From Campylobacter concisus (GTDB lineage Bacteria; Campylobacterota; Campylobacteria; Campylobacterales; Campylobacteraceae), in NCBI GenBank assembly GCA_002092835.1, contig LVWL01000018.1:434001-498000 (forward strand): a stretch of DNA of 64,000 bases, in the 5' to 3' direction. Each line of letters starts with the position of its first letter. Positions within the stretch are counted from its first letter, which is position 1. The notes beneath the pieces were generated by a model. The model did no database searches and had not been told where the DNA came from. It saw only the letters and a program-made list of their open reading frames with translations. Below, piece by piece: positions 45,325-53,977 of the stretch. The position numbers were made by a program, and so were the translations under genes.

Positions 45325-46464
45325 TTAGTCCATTTGATGGCGCATAAATGATGGCACATCAAGCTGTGACATATAGTCTTCGTCATATCCACCACTAACT
45401 TTTTTAAGTCTTAATATACGCTCTTTTTTTATGATATCGTTTGCATTAGAAGTTTGTACTTCATCTTTTTTTTCAGTTTCTTTTTGTGAGCTTTGAAAAC
45501 CTGTGGCTATTATTGTAACTTCAACTTTATTGTCTTCTATTTTGTCATCAGTTGTTGTACCAAATATAATTTCAGCATCTTCATCTGCTGCCTCATGAAT
45601 AATGCTCATCGCATTATTGATATCAGCTAGTGGGCAACTAGGGCTTATTCTAAAATGAACTAAAATACCAAATGCGCCATTTATTGTCATATTATCAAGA
45701 AGTGGTGATTGTATAGCATTTTTTATAGCTTCTTGTGCTGCATCTTCGCCACTTGCTTCGCCAACACCCATTAAAGCTAGTCCTCTATGGCTCATAATCG
45801 TTCTAACATCAGCAAAGTCTAGATTTATGTCGCTTTTTCCTGAATCAAGCACGATCGTACTCATGCCATTAACGGCTCTTGCAAGTACTTCATCGACCAT
45901 TTCAAAGCTTTCTTTTATGCCAGCATTTTTATCAATTAGTGTTAAGAGCTTATCGTTTGGAATGACAACAATAGAATCGCTTTCTTTTCTAAGTTCTTCA
46001 AGGCCACAATCAGCCAGTTTTCTACGTTTTTTTCCTTCAAACATAAAAGGCATAGTAACAACTGCAACTGTTAGTGCACCAATATCTTTTGCAGCTTGAG
46101 CAACTACTGGAGCTGCGCCTGTACCAGTTCCACCACCAAGTCCTGTACCAATGAAAACTATATCTGACGTCTCAAGTGCACTTTTTACTTCATCGTAGCT
46201 TTCTTCAGCAGCAGCTTTTCCTATTTCAGGTCTCATACCTGCACCTAGACCTTTTGTTGTTTTCTCGCCTAGTTGAATTTTCGTATGTGCAAGAGAATTT
46301 TCAAGAGCCTTAGCATCTGTATTAGCAACAATAAGATCTATATTTAAATTTGGATTAACTCTTATTATATGGTTGACCATATTGCCACCACCTCCACCTA
46401 CACCTACGACCTTTATCTTTGCACCATAGATGCTTTTATTTTCTTCTACTGTGAAGCTACTCAT
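45325..46464 (-). CDS. ftsZ: Cell division protein FtsZ
   Basis: Tubulin-like GTPase that forms the division ring. The 379-residue protein has the tubulin signature GGGTGTG at residues 110-116, the upstream GVGGGGGN near 21, NANTD-region VANTDAKAL near 47, and the C-terminal peptide LDVPSFMRHQ that binds FtsA/ZipA-type partners. It lies 14 bases after ftsA on the minus strand. Confidence 0.98.
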   Translation of the reverse strand: MSSFTVEENKSIYGAKIKVVGVGGGGGNMVNHIIRVNPNLNIDLIVANTDAKALENSLAHTKIQLGEKTTKGLGAGMRPEIGKAAAEESYDEVKSALETSDIVFIGTGLGGGTGTGAAPVVAQAAKDIGALTVAVVTMPFMFEGKKRRKLADCGLEELRKESDSIVVIPNDKLLTLIDKNAGIKESFEMVDEVLARAVNGMSTIVLDSGKSDINLDFADVRTIMSHRGLALMGVGEASGEDAAQEAIKNAIQSPLLDNMTINGAFGILVHFRISPSCPLADINNAMSIIHEAADEDAEIIFGTTTDDKIEDNKVEVTIIATGFQSSQKETEKKDEVQTSNANDIIKKERILRLKKVSGGYDEDYMSQLDVPSFMRHQMD

Positions 46465-46478
46465 TTTTGAAATTCTCC

Positions 46479-47906
46479 TTAAAATAATTGTGTAATACTA
46501 TACCAAAATTTTGCAAAAGCATTTGGCTTTTTTTCTTGTTTACTAATATCTGCAATATTGGCAAGCTCTTCTTTATTTTTTGATTTATTTGCTATCTCTA
46601 ATTCAAAATCTTTATCAGAAAAACTATCCTCTTTTTCATTTGGATCCTGCACCTCTTGTCCAAAATTTTGTATGTTTTCTTCTTCTACAAAAACATTTCT
46701 AAAATTTGCTTTCGGTTTTGAGGCTATTTCCCCTTGGTATCTCATTTTTTTCTCAGAATCAATTTCGTATGGGCTAAAGTTGCCAGCACCATACAAACAA
46801 AGCCCTATAGCACAAGAATTTGCTGGATCTCTTAAAATTTCAAATAATCCATCCATTTCTTTTGGTTTTGCTATACGAACTGGCATTTTGTCAAATATCG
46901 CAGATGCAAGATCTCTAATACCTTCTAACTTAGTCATACCGCCAGTAAGTATTATTCCAGCACCAATGCTATCTTTATAACCACTATCTTCTAGCATTTT
47001 AGCAAGTACCATAAGGGTTTCTTCTGCTCTGGCATATATAACATTTGATATTATATCTAGTGAAACTTCATGACTTTTTGTTTCATCTCCAAGGATCGGA
47101 AGCTCTATTAGATCAACTGACTTATTTATTAAAGCACCATAACCTAATTTTATCTCTTCTGCCTTTGGAAGAGGTGTATGCAGAGCCATAGAAAGATCAT
47201 TTGTAATGTTTGCTGAGCCAACAGGTAAAAATTCATTGTATCTTATAGAATTTCCAGAATGCACTACAAGATTACAAGTAGCACCACCCATATCAACAAG
47301 TGCAGCACCAAGCTCTTTCTCATCTTTTGTTAATGTTGCTATCGCAGAAGCATATCCTGAAAGGACTATGTTATCTAGTTGAACACCTGCTAAATTTACG
47401 GCTTTTCTTAGGTTGCTAATAGATGACTTTTGTACTGTAACAATATGTGTTTGAACTTCTAGCCTGCTACCATTCATACCTATTGGATCTTCAATATGTT
47501 CTTGTCCATCTACTTTAAAATTGTAAGGAAGAACATGTAATTTTTCATATTCATGAGGTATATCAGCTGTATGATCGGCCATTTGCATAGCACGCTCGAT
47601 CTCTTTTATACCTATTTCATGATTTGGTATATTCACTACACCACTACTGTCAACGCTTTTTGTATACGCACCAGAAATAGAAACTATGACTTTTTCATAG
47701 CGTGTTCCTGCAACTCTTTGTGCTTCTATCAATGCATTTTTTATTGACTTTGCAGCTTGCTCAATATTGGTTATAACACCTTTTCTTATTCCTTGTGTTT
47801 TTTCAGTTCCAATTCCAATTATCTTAATGCCATTTTCATCGTGTTGTGCTATTACTGCACAAATCTGAAAAGAGCCGATATCTATACCTAAAATTTTTGT
47901 ACTCAA
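46479..47906 (-). CDS. ftsA: Cell division protein FtsA
   Basis: Actin-like ATPase that tethers FtsZ to the membrane. The 475-residue protein starts ILGIDIGSFQICAVIAQ (phosphate 1 motif), has AALVDMGGATCNLVV near residue 212, and ends with an amphipathic helix KFWYSITQLF, the membrane-targeting tail. The C-terminal linker (about 390-455) is acidic and low in complexity. Follows ppiD after 6 bases. Confidence 0.96.
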   Translation of the reverse strand: MSTKILGIDIGSFQICAVIAQHDENGIKIIGIGTEKTQGIRKGVITNIEQAAKSIKNALIEAQRVAGTRYEKVIVSISGAYTKSVDSSGVVNIPNHEIGIKEIERAMQMADHTADIPHEYEKLHVLPYNFKVDGQEHIEDPIGMNGSRLEVQTHIVTVQKSSISNLRKAVNLAGVQLDNIVLSGYASAIATLTKDEKELGAALVDMGGATCNLVVHSGNSIRYNEFLPVGSANITNDLSMALHTPLPKAEEIKLGYGALINKSVDLIELPILGDETKSHEVSLDIISNVIYARAEETLMVLAKMLEDSGYKDSIGAGIILTGGMTKLEGIRDLASAIFDKMPVRIAKPKEMDGLFEILRDPANSCAIGLCLYGAGNFSPYEIDSEKKMRYQGEIASKPKANFRNVFVEEENIQNFGQEVQDPNEKEDSFSDKDFELEIANKSKNKEELANIADISKQEKKPNAFAKFWYSITQLF

Positions 47907-47912
47907 GATAAA

Positions 47913-49370
47913 TTACCTTTTGATATATTCTTTAATTTCATAGTATTTTTTTAGTTTGTTTGTTAAATCTTTTATTAACTCATTATTTTTAAGCATTGTA
48001 ACGTTTTGCTGTGTTATTTGCTTATAGTTATTATCCATATTATCTACAAGCAACCTTTGTTCCAAAATATCGTATATAACGGCCTTATCTTCTAATATAA
48101 CATAATCTTTTTTATTGTTAGTTTCAAAAAGTTGAGATACAAAAGCTCTAGTTTCACTTTCATTTAGTCCTGAGATAGAGCTATTTATATCTCTACTGAT
48201 AAAGCCTATATCAGTTCCTTTGAAATTTTGTAAAGACTCTTTTGCCATAGCCGTCAAGTTTTCTTTTTTCTTTTTATCTTTGTAAATTTCAAGTACCATA
48301 GCTCTTGCTTGTTCAAAACTCATAGGTTGTGGAGGAGTTATGTTTTTTATTCTAACTATCAAATATCCATCTTTATATGTAAATGGTTTTATAACCTCAC
48401 CAACTTTTGCCCCTTTTATTTCATCAAGTGAGAATGTTGCATTATCTTCATTTATACTAATAAATTCATTTGTTGCAAGCTCGGCTTTTTTGATAGAGGT
48501 ATATTTTTTTAAAGCATCAGTCTTACTTTTCTCAATATTGTAGTCTTTAATAACTTCAGTCTTTACTTCATCAAATGATTTGATTTTGTCATCAGAGCCT
48601 TTATATCTCTCCTTATTTTCGTTGTAGTAGTCACTTAAAGTAGTTTGATTTACATCATTTTTATTTGACTCTATAAAGTATGTTTCTAGACCGTATATAG
48701 TCTTTGTCATATAGTTGTTTTTATTTGTTTCCCAAAGATCCTTTAGCTCTTTTTCATCTATTTTTATATCACTTTGATTAGCATTTATTATTTGTATTGC
48801 TAATTTGTCTTGCATAAAAAAGCTTGCTTCCATCATTGCAATGTCTTCTTTACTGGCTGGTAAATTTAAAATAGTTCTAAGTTTATCAAGTAGTATTGTT
48901 AGTTTTAAATTTTCTTCAAAATCGGTTGGATTTATTCTGGCCCTTCTTAAAATATCATAGTATAAATTTTTATCAAAAGCACCATCTTTTTGAAATGTTG
49001 GATCAACGATTATATATTTTAAAATATCATCTTTGCTAACACTAAGACCTATATCGTCTGCAAAATTTAATAGTAAATTCTCTTGAATTGTGGCCTGAAG
49101 TGCAGCATTTTGTAATCCTAACTCATTAGCCTTTTCTTGCGTTAATTTACCATCAAAAAGGTTATTGTAGTATTGATACAAACTATCGTATTTTTGTTGT
49201 AGTTCTTGAATGCTTATATTTCTGTGTCCTACTTTTGCTACCGAAGTGGCTCGATTGCTGTTTAAATCATATGCTCCCCAGCCTACAAAGCCTGCTCCAA
49301 CAAAGGCTATTGTACTTACCCAAATGGTAACAACAAGGTATTTTTTATGTTTTTGCATCCAAGACAACAT
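47913..49370 (-). CDS. ppiD: PpiD/SurA-like peptidyl-prolyl isomerase
   Basis: A 485-residue inner-membrane-anchored periplasmic chaperone. A membrane segment (about 11-30) is followed by a SurA_N-like region (about 40-180), a parvulin-like domain around residues 225-350 (with the loose PQPMSFEQARAMVLEIYKDKKK at its end) and a C-terminal helical part. Known in C. jejuni next to ftsA and ftsZ, as here. Probably helps fold exported proteins. First gene of this operon. Confidence 0.9.
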   Translation of the reverse strand: MLSWMQKHKKYLVVTIWVSTIAFVGAGFVGWGAYDLNSNRATSVAKVGHRNISIQELQQKYDSLYQYYNNLFDGKLTQEKANELGLQNAALQATIQENLLLNFADDIGLSVSKDDILKYIIVDPTFQKDGAFDKNLYYDILRRARINPTDFEENLKLTILLDKLRTILNLPASKEDIAMMEASFFMQDKLAIQIINANQSDIKIDEKELKDLWETNKNNYMTKTIYGLETYFIESNKNDVNQTTLSDYYNENKERYKGSDDKIKSFDEVKTEVIKDYNIEKSKTDALKKYTSIKKAELATNEFISINEDNATFSLDEIKGAKVGEVIKPFTYKDGYLIVRIKNITPPQPMSFEQARAMVLEIYKDKKKKENLTAMAKESLQNFKGTDIGFISRDINSSISGLNESETRAFVSQLFETNNKKDYVILEDKAVIYDILEQRLLVDNMDNNYKQITQQNVTMLKNNELIKDLTNKLKKYYEIKEYIKR

Positions 49371-49410
49371 TAAATTTTCCTTTAAAAGACTAACGAAATT
49401 TGTATGATAT

Positions 49411-49416
49411 ATTATA
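49411..49416 (-). promoter_or_regulatory. Candidate -10 box for ppiD-ftsA-ftsZ
   Basis: On the minus strand, TATAAT (forward ATTATA) lies about 41 bases before the ppiD start, preceded by T-rich sequence. Likely promoter of the division operon. Confidence 0.5.
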
Positions 49417-49470
49417 TAAAATTGCCTTAAATAAGCTTAAAATAGGGGCTTTAAAAATACTTTTGTGAAG

Positions 49471-49508
49471 AATTTTGCTAACAATTTTTTAGTATTGTTA
49501 GCAAAATT
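49471..49508. terminator. Long hairpin between aldolase-like gene and ppiD
   Basis: AATTTTGCTAACAAT (49471-49485) and ATTGTTAGCAAAATT (49494-49508) make a perfect 15-pair stem with an 8-base loop, 2 bases beyond the stop of the aldolase-like gene. Probably its terminator; a T-run follows only on the + strand. Confidence 0.6.
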
Positions 49509-49509
49509 T

Positions 49510-50097
49510 TTAAATACTATAATCGCTATAACTACTAGTTAAATGAAGCAATTTGCAGCTATTCTCAAGTAAAGCTATCTCTTTTGCAAGAAGCTGAGGG
49601 CTCCTACTGTAGGCATAAATGCCATATCCTTTAACGATAATAATGTTTGTGTTTTTTTCTAGCATATATCTATAAATTTCAGTTTCTGCACGTTCATACC
49701 AGTCATCATATTGTTTTGGATCATAAACAGAAATTTTATCAAATCTCATATACCCAAAATAATCTTTCGGTACAATTTTTTCATGTTTCATTGCGTAGGC
49801 AGTTGCGTATGGTGGCATCGCGTAGCAAACAAATCTTGCCTCATTTATATTTTTATAAATATTTAAGTGTATATCAGCATCAAGACTAGCTTCATTCCAG
49901 CGATAGTCTTTTTTTGATGAAAGAAGTGTTAAGTCATCATCTTTTAAATTATCAAAAATGGCATTTTGTTTATTGATTATAAATTGATTTTTTTCGACTC
50001 TTGCCGAAATTGAGCCATGAAAGACGCCAAAAAAATTCTTTCTAAACATAGAAAGTGATATCGTTTTTATCTCATTTATTGAGTGTTCTAGCTCCAT
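49510..50097 (-). CDS. Class II aldolase/adducin-like protein without metal ligands
   Basis: A 195-residue protein that fits the class II aldolase/adducin fold: MFRKNFFGVFHGSISARV at the start and PPYATAYA near residue 95. The zinc-binding His residues of the family appear to be gone: the usual HTH reads YAM (92-94) and the usual NHG reads KGYG (156-159, Tyr in place of His). It may therefore be non-enzymatic or use another chemistry. It stands alone on the minus strand, divergent from rsmH. Confidence 0.75.
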   Translation of the reverse strand: MELEHSINEIKTISLSMFRKNFFGVFHGSISARVEKNQFIINKQNAIFDNLKDDDLTLLSSKKDYRWNEASLDADIHLNIYKNINEARFVCYAMPPYATAYAMKHEKIVPKDYFGYMRFDKISVYDPKQYDDWYERAETEIYRYMLEKNTNIIIVKGYGIYAYSRSPQLLAKEIALLENSCKLLHLTSSYSDYSI

Positions 50098-50224
50098 TTT
50101 TTCTCCTGCGTTTAAGTGATTATATTTAAGCTATCTTAAAATTTATGTAAAATTTTGTGTAATGATAGCTTTTTAAGTAAAATTTCGATAAATTTTCCAC
50201 ACTATTTACTATAAAGAGGCAGCG

Positions 50225-51148
50225 TTGCAAAGTCCACATATTAGTGTTTTACTCGATGAAGTTCTATCTTTTTTTAAAAATTTAAATGGAAATTTTATAG
50301 ATTGTACGCTTGGATATGCTGGGCATTCTAGTGCCATTTTATCTCAAAATGAAAATTTAAATTTAATTGCCTGTGATAGAGATAACGAAGCTATAAATTT
50401 TTCACTAAAAAAACTTGAGCCATTTGGTAGCAGAGTGAAAATTTATAAGAGCAATTTTTCTGAGCTCATTAGCAAACTTAGTAGCGATAAAATTTCAAAT
50501 GTTAGAGGGATTTTAGCTGACATTGGTGTTAGCTCTTTACAAATAGATAAAGATGATAGGGGCTTTAGCATTGGCTCAAGCACGCTTGATATGCGCATGG
50601 ATAAAGAGCGAGGATTTAGCGCCTATGACGTGGTAAATGGCTACTCATTTGATGAGTTAGTTAGGATTTTTAGGGATTATGGCGAGCTAAAAAACGCTAC
50701 TGGGGTCGCAAATAAGATAATAAATGCTAGAAATTTAGGCAAGATAACAAGCGCAAAAGAGCTTGCAAATATAATAGGCACAGCCCAGATAAAAGGGCGC
50801 GGTGTTAGCCCTGCGATACTGGCTTTTCAGGCGATCAGAATAGAGGTAAATGGCGAGCTAGATGAGCTAACAAATTTGCTTGATAGTATAGAAAAGGGCG
50901 GTTTTAAAGATTGCTTGGTGGCGATCATAACATTTCACTCACTTGAAGATAGGATCGTAAAAGAGCGCTTCAAAAAGTGGGCAAACAGCTGTATCTGCCC
51001 GCCAGGCATCTACCGATGTGAGTGTGGAAATAACCACGAGCTGGGCGAAATTTTAACCAAAAAGCCACTAACAGCAAGTAGCAGTGAGCTAAAGATAAAC
51101 TCGCGAAGTAAGAGCGCAAAACTGCGGGTTTTTAAGATAAAAGGATAA
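50225..51148 (+). CDS. rsmH: 16S rRNA (cytosine-1402-N4) methyltransferase RsmH
   Basis: Methylates C1402 in the ribosomal decoding centre with S-adenosylmethionine. The 307-residue protein starts PHISVLLDEVLSFF, has DCTLGYAGHSSAIL near residue 26, GILADIGVSS near residue 98, FHSLEDRIVK near 239 and the Cys-bearing SCICPPGIYRCECG. The start is TTG with AGAGG upstream. It has left the classical mraZ-rsmH-ftsL gene set partly intact: an ftsL-like gene follows. Confidence 0.97.
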   Translation: MQSPHISVLLDEVLSFFKNLNGNFIDCTLGYAGHSSAILSQNENLNLIACDRDNEAINFSLKKLEPFGSRVKIYKSNFSELISKLSSDKISNVRGILADIGVSSLQIDKDDRGFSIGSSTLDMRMDKERGFSAYDVVNGYSFDELVRIFRDYGELKNATGVANKIINARNLGKITSAKELANIIGTAQIKGRGVSPAILAFQAIRIEVNGELDELTNLLDSIEKGGFKDCLVAIITFHSLEDRIVKERFKKWANSCICPPGIYRCECGNNHELGEILTKKPLTASSSELKINSRSKSAKLRVFKIKG

Positions 51149-51150
51149 AG

Positions 51151-51444
51151 ATGCAAGAAAAAGAAGAGCTACTAACGCTTCACGACGAGGAGCAAAAACG
51201 TGAGGTAAATTTAAGCTTTAAGACATTAGTGATGGTCTATTTAGCTGTTTTTATAGCTCTAGCTATATTTTTGCCAAAAATTTACATAGCAAATCAAATT
51301 TATTATATAAGTAGAGATATAGCTGACATCAGTGGTAAACGAGATATGCTTTTAGAGGAAAATAGAGCTCTTAATATAAAACTTGAAAATTTACGTTATA
51401 AAAATCAAATTTTAAATAATATGCAAGAGCGTCAATGGAAATAA
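51151..51444 (+). CDS. FtsL-like bitopic membrane protein
   Basis: A 97-residue protein with a cytoplasmic start, one membrane helix (about 27-50) and a coiled-coil tail rich in Leu and charged residues (LLEENRALNIKLENLRYKNQIL). Layout and position right after rsmH (2 bases) match FtsL, which recruits later division proteins. FtsL sequences diverge strongly, so this is inferred from architecture and neighbourhood. Confidence 0.65.
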   Translation: MQEKEELLTLHDEEQKREVNLSFKTLVMVYLAVFIALAIFLPKIYIANQIYYISRDIADISGKRDMLLEENRALNIKLENLRYKNQILNNMQERQWK

Positions 51445-51578
51445 CTGAACATTGAAATTTTTATTTATTCTCATCTAAATTTTGGCGATTCAATTATATT
51501 GGCAAATAATATAGCCATTTTGTATACAACTGCACAAAAATAAAATTAGCTCAATAAACAAAGCCTAGCTTAACTTAA

Positions 51579-51974
51579 CTAATTACTTTCTTTTTGAGAG
51601 ATTAGCTTTTCATATATATATTGTTCTAAATCTTTTTTTGATATGTCATTTTTTATAGCAGTATTATAAATTTCTTCGACCTTGCTTGAGTATTTTTCAT
51701 AGCTAAAATAAGGAAAATGCACACTCCAAGCTTTCTTGATAAGATTGTGGCTTATCTCTCTTCTTGCCCAAACTTTAAACATATCAAAGCCAATGAAAAC
51801 GGCCGAAGTGACGACAGCAGTCGCTATTATCGATATGTGTGCATCAGTTTTTGCTAAAAAATGATGCGTGATGATTAACAATGGAAATAAAATGACAAAA
51901 CAGATAAGTGCGTAAATCTGATAGAGCTTGATGTGATTAAATCTAAAATTTAACTTTGCTCCGTCTATTAGCAT
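51579..51974 (-). CDS. Hypothetical membrane protein, 131 residues
   Basis: Two membrane helices (about 17-40 and 46-66) and a charged cytoplasmic tail ending in KKDLEQYIYEKLISQKES. I recognise no family. Its start lies within ATGCTAA, overlapping the stop of a possible 37-codon frame upstream. The gap 51445-51578, between it and the convergent ftsL-like gene, holds nothing that I can support. Confidence 0.65.
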   Translation of the reverse strand: MLIDGAKLNFRFNHIKLYQIYALICFVILFPLLIITHHFLAKTDAHISIIATAVVTSAVFIGFDMFKVWARREISHNLIKKAWSVHFPYFSYEKYSSKVEEIYNTAIKNDISKKDLEQYIYEKLISQKESN

Positions 51975-52081
51975 ACCTCGTTAAAAAGGGCATTTGCTTC
52001 AAGTAGATCCCTGAATAAAACTGGCTGTTTTGAAACAAAAAAAACGTTTTTTATGATTCTATCTTTTAAAGTTTCTTGCAT
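51968..52081 (-). CDS. Possible small protein, 37 residues
   Basis: An ATG-started minus strand frame giving a basic start (MQETLKDRIIKNVFFVSKQP) and ending FNEVC. It overlaps the start of the 131-residue membrane protein by seven bases (ATGCTAA), a coupled-gene arrangement. There is an AAAGG upstream but at about 16 bases, too far for a good ribosome site. The rest of the gap to 52184 holds a promoter only. Confidence 0.35.
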   Translation of the reverse strand: MQETLKDRIIKNVFFVSKQPVLFRDLLEANALFNEVC

Positions 52082-52154
52082 TTTTTATAGACTTTTTACC
52101 TTTGAAATTTTGGTTCATTATATCTAAGAATCTATAAATTCAAACAAAATTAGA

Positions 52155-52160
52155 TACAAT
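52155..52160 (+). promoter_or_regulatory. Candidate -10 box for the aminotransferase gene
   Basis: TACAAT 25 bases before the ATG at 52185, preceded by an AT-rich stretch. One mismatch from TATAAT. Confidence 0.4.
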
Positions 52161-52184
52161 TTGCCCAAAATTTAAGGAGCTAAA

Positions 52185-53051
52185 ATGGCAGATCAAGCTT
52201 TGCAAACCGTCTTTTTAAACGGAGAATTTTTGCAAAAAGATGAAGCAAAAGTTAGTGCTTTTGATAGAGGATTTATATTTGGTGATGGAATTTATGAGGT
52301 TGTGCCTGTGATAAATTCAAAAATGGTTGATAAAGATGGATTTTGGGCGAGATTTGAAAGAAGCTTAAATGAAATAGATATAAGTTTGCCCTACGAAAAG
52401 GAAAAATTTGAAGCGATCTTAAACGAGATAATCTCCAAGAATGCCTTAAAAGAGGGCGGAATTTACATGCAAGTAACAAGAGGCGTGGCGTTTAGAAATT
52501 TCTATTTCATAGAAAATTTAACACCAAGTGTCTTTATTTTCTGTTACCAGAGTGAAATTTTAAACAATCCTGCTGCAAAAACTGGCATAAAAGTCGTGAG
52601 TGTCGAGGATATCAGATGGAAAAGGCGTGACATCAAGTCTATCTCACTTCTGGCTCAGTGCTACGCTAAAAATGAAGCTCACAAAAAAGGTGCAGATGAG
52701 GGCTTTATGGTGGAAAATGGCTTTGTCACAGAGGGTTGCAGCTCAAGTGCTTTTATCATCAAGGATAAAACTTTAATCACAAAACCACTTTCAAATGAAA
52801 TTTTACCAGGCATTCGTCGCATGAGACTTTTAAAGATTGCTAAAGATATTGGCCTTAAGATAGAGGAGCGAAAATTTAGCATGGATGAAGTTTATAGTGC
52901 TGATGAAGTCTTTATCTCGGCTGCGACGCTCATACTCTTACCAGTTGTTTATGCTGATGGCAAGGCGATAAACGGTGCAAAAGTAGGAGAAATTTCAAGC
53001 AAACTTCGTGAAATTTATGCTGGTGAACTTTTAAAAGAAGCCGGGCTTTGA
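52185..53051 (+). CDS. Class IV aminotransferase (D-amino-acid transaminase-like)
   Basis: A 288-residue PLP enzyme of fold type IV. The start LNGEFLQKDEAKVSAFDRGFIFGDGIYEVV is the family signature, the PLP Lys lies in RDIKSISLLAQC near residue 151, and EGCSSSAFI near 183 is conserved. It is closer to D-alanine transaminases than to branched-chain ones by the GDGIYEVV and RGF features, but IlvE-like activity cannot be excluded. Overlaps the DUF523 gene by four bases. Confidence 0.85.
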   Translation: MADQALQTVFLNGEFLQKDEAKVSAFDRGFIFGDGIYEVVPVINSKMVDKDGFWARFERSLNEIDISLPYEKEKFEAILNEIISKNALKEGGIYMQVTRGVAFRNFYFIENLTPSVFIFCYQSEILNNPAAKTGIKVVSVEDIRWKRRDIKSISLLAQCYAKNEAHKKGADEGFMVENGFVTEGCSSSAFIIKDKTLITKPLSNEILPGIRRMRLLKIAKDIGLKIEERKFSMDEVYSADEVFISAATLILLPVVYADGKAINGAKVGEISSKLREIYAGELLKEAGL

Positions 53052-53494
53052 GAGAAAAAATCTTAATAAGTGCTTGCCTAGTCGGCATAAATTGTAAATT
53101 TAACGGCGAAAATAATCTCTTGGATAGAGCCATTTTAGATGAAATCTCAAAGAGATATCATCTGCTTTTTGTTTGTCCTGAAGTTTACGGTGGACTTAGC
53201 ACGCCGAGGGAACCGGCTGAGATGAAAAATGGTGTGGTTGTTTGTAAATTTTCAGGCAAAGATGTGAGTGAAAATTTCAAAAATGGAGCAGAAATTTGCC
53301 TAAAGATAGCCAAACTAAATGGCTGCAAAAAGGCTATTTTAAAATCAAAAAGTCCAAGTTGTGGAAGTGGGCAAATTTATGACGGAAGCTTTAGTAAGAG
53401 GCTTATTTTAGGCGATGGCATCACAGCAAAACTGCTAAAAGAAAATGAAATTTTAGTTTACAGCGAAGATGAGATAGTAGGGTTTGATGTTTGA
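53048..53494 (+). CDS. DUF523 family protein
   Basis: A 148-residue soluble protein with the family Cys pattern: SACLVGINCKFNG at the start, VCPEVYGGLSTPREPAE near residue 40 and KSPSCGSGQIYDGSF near 100. The Cys set could bind metal or a cluster, but the function is not established. The TTG start overlaps the aminotransferase stop (TTGA), and its end overlaps the next gene. Confidence 0.87.
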   Translation: MREKILISACLVGINCKFNGENNLLDRAILDEISKRYHLLFVCPEVYGGLSTPREPAEMKNGVVVCKFSGKDVSENFKNGAEICLKIAKLNGCKKAILKSKSPSCGSGQIYDGSFSKRLILGDGITAKLLKENEILVYSEDEIVGFDV

Positions 53495-53975
53495 TAGGCT
53501 AAAAGACAACATTATACTTGAGGTGATTTTTAAGTACATCATCTTGTTGTTGCTTTTTATCTGTGTGATCGGTCTTTTTATGAGCGGCGCTCTTTTCTTA
53601 AATGGGGAGATGAGTGCAAATTCGCTAAATTTGCACATTTTCTTTGGCTTTAGTTTGGTTGTCTTGACGATTGTTCATAGTTATGTTAAGAAGAAAAAGT
53701 TAAAGAAGCTAAGCCTTGAGTTTAAAAATATTTTAAATCACAAGCCAGTGCAGATGGATTGTAACACTACTAGATTTTTAAACGCTCTAAATGATGTAAG
53801 AGTGGGCTATCTTTCGAAGAAATTTGGCTCTGATATTGTAGAAATTTTAAGATCAAATGACATAAAAGTAAAAAGTGAGAATGAGACGATGAAGCAAATT
53901 TGTAAAAACAACGATGAAAAGATGTTTTATATTTTTGTTTTGATTGTCGAAGCTATTTTTAAGGATAAGGAATAA
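53487..53975 (+). CDS. Hypothetical membrane protein, 162 residues
   Basis: Two membrane helices in the first 70 residues (about 12-35 and 46-65) with His residues near the second (NLHIFFGFSLVVLTIVHSYV), similar in style to DUF4405-type cytochrome b-like segments, then a soluble C-terminal half. Start taken at the ATG 53487 with AGGG upstream, rather than the TTG one codon earlier. Family not certain. Confidence 0.6.
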   Translation: MFDRLKDNIILEVIFKYIILLLLFICVIGLFMSGALFLNGEMSANSLNLHIFFGFSLVVLTIVHSYVKKKKLKKLSLEFKNILNHKPVQMDCNTTRFLNALNDVRVGYLSKKFGSDIVEILRSNDIKVKSENETMKQICKNNDEKMFYIFVLIVEAIFKDKE

Positions 53976-53977
53976 AT

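Noticed and set aside
46558-46980. 140-codon plus strand frame within ftsA
   Set aside because: Opposite a clearly real gene; Ser/Phe-rich composition typical of antisense frames.
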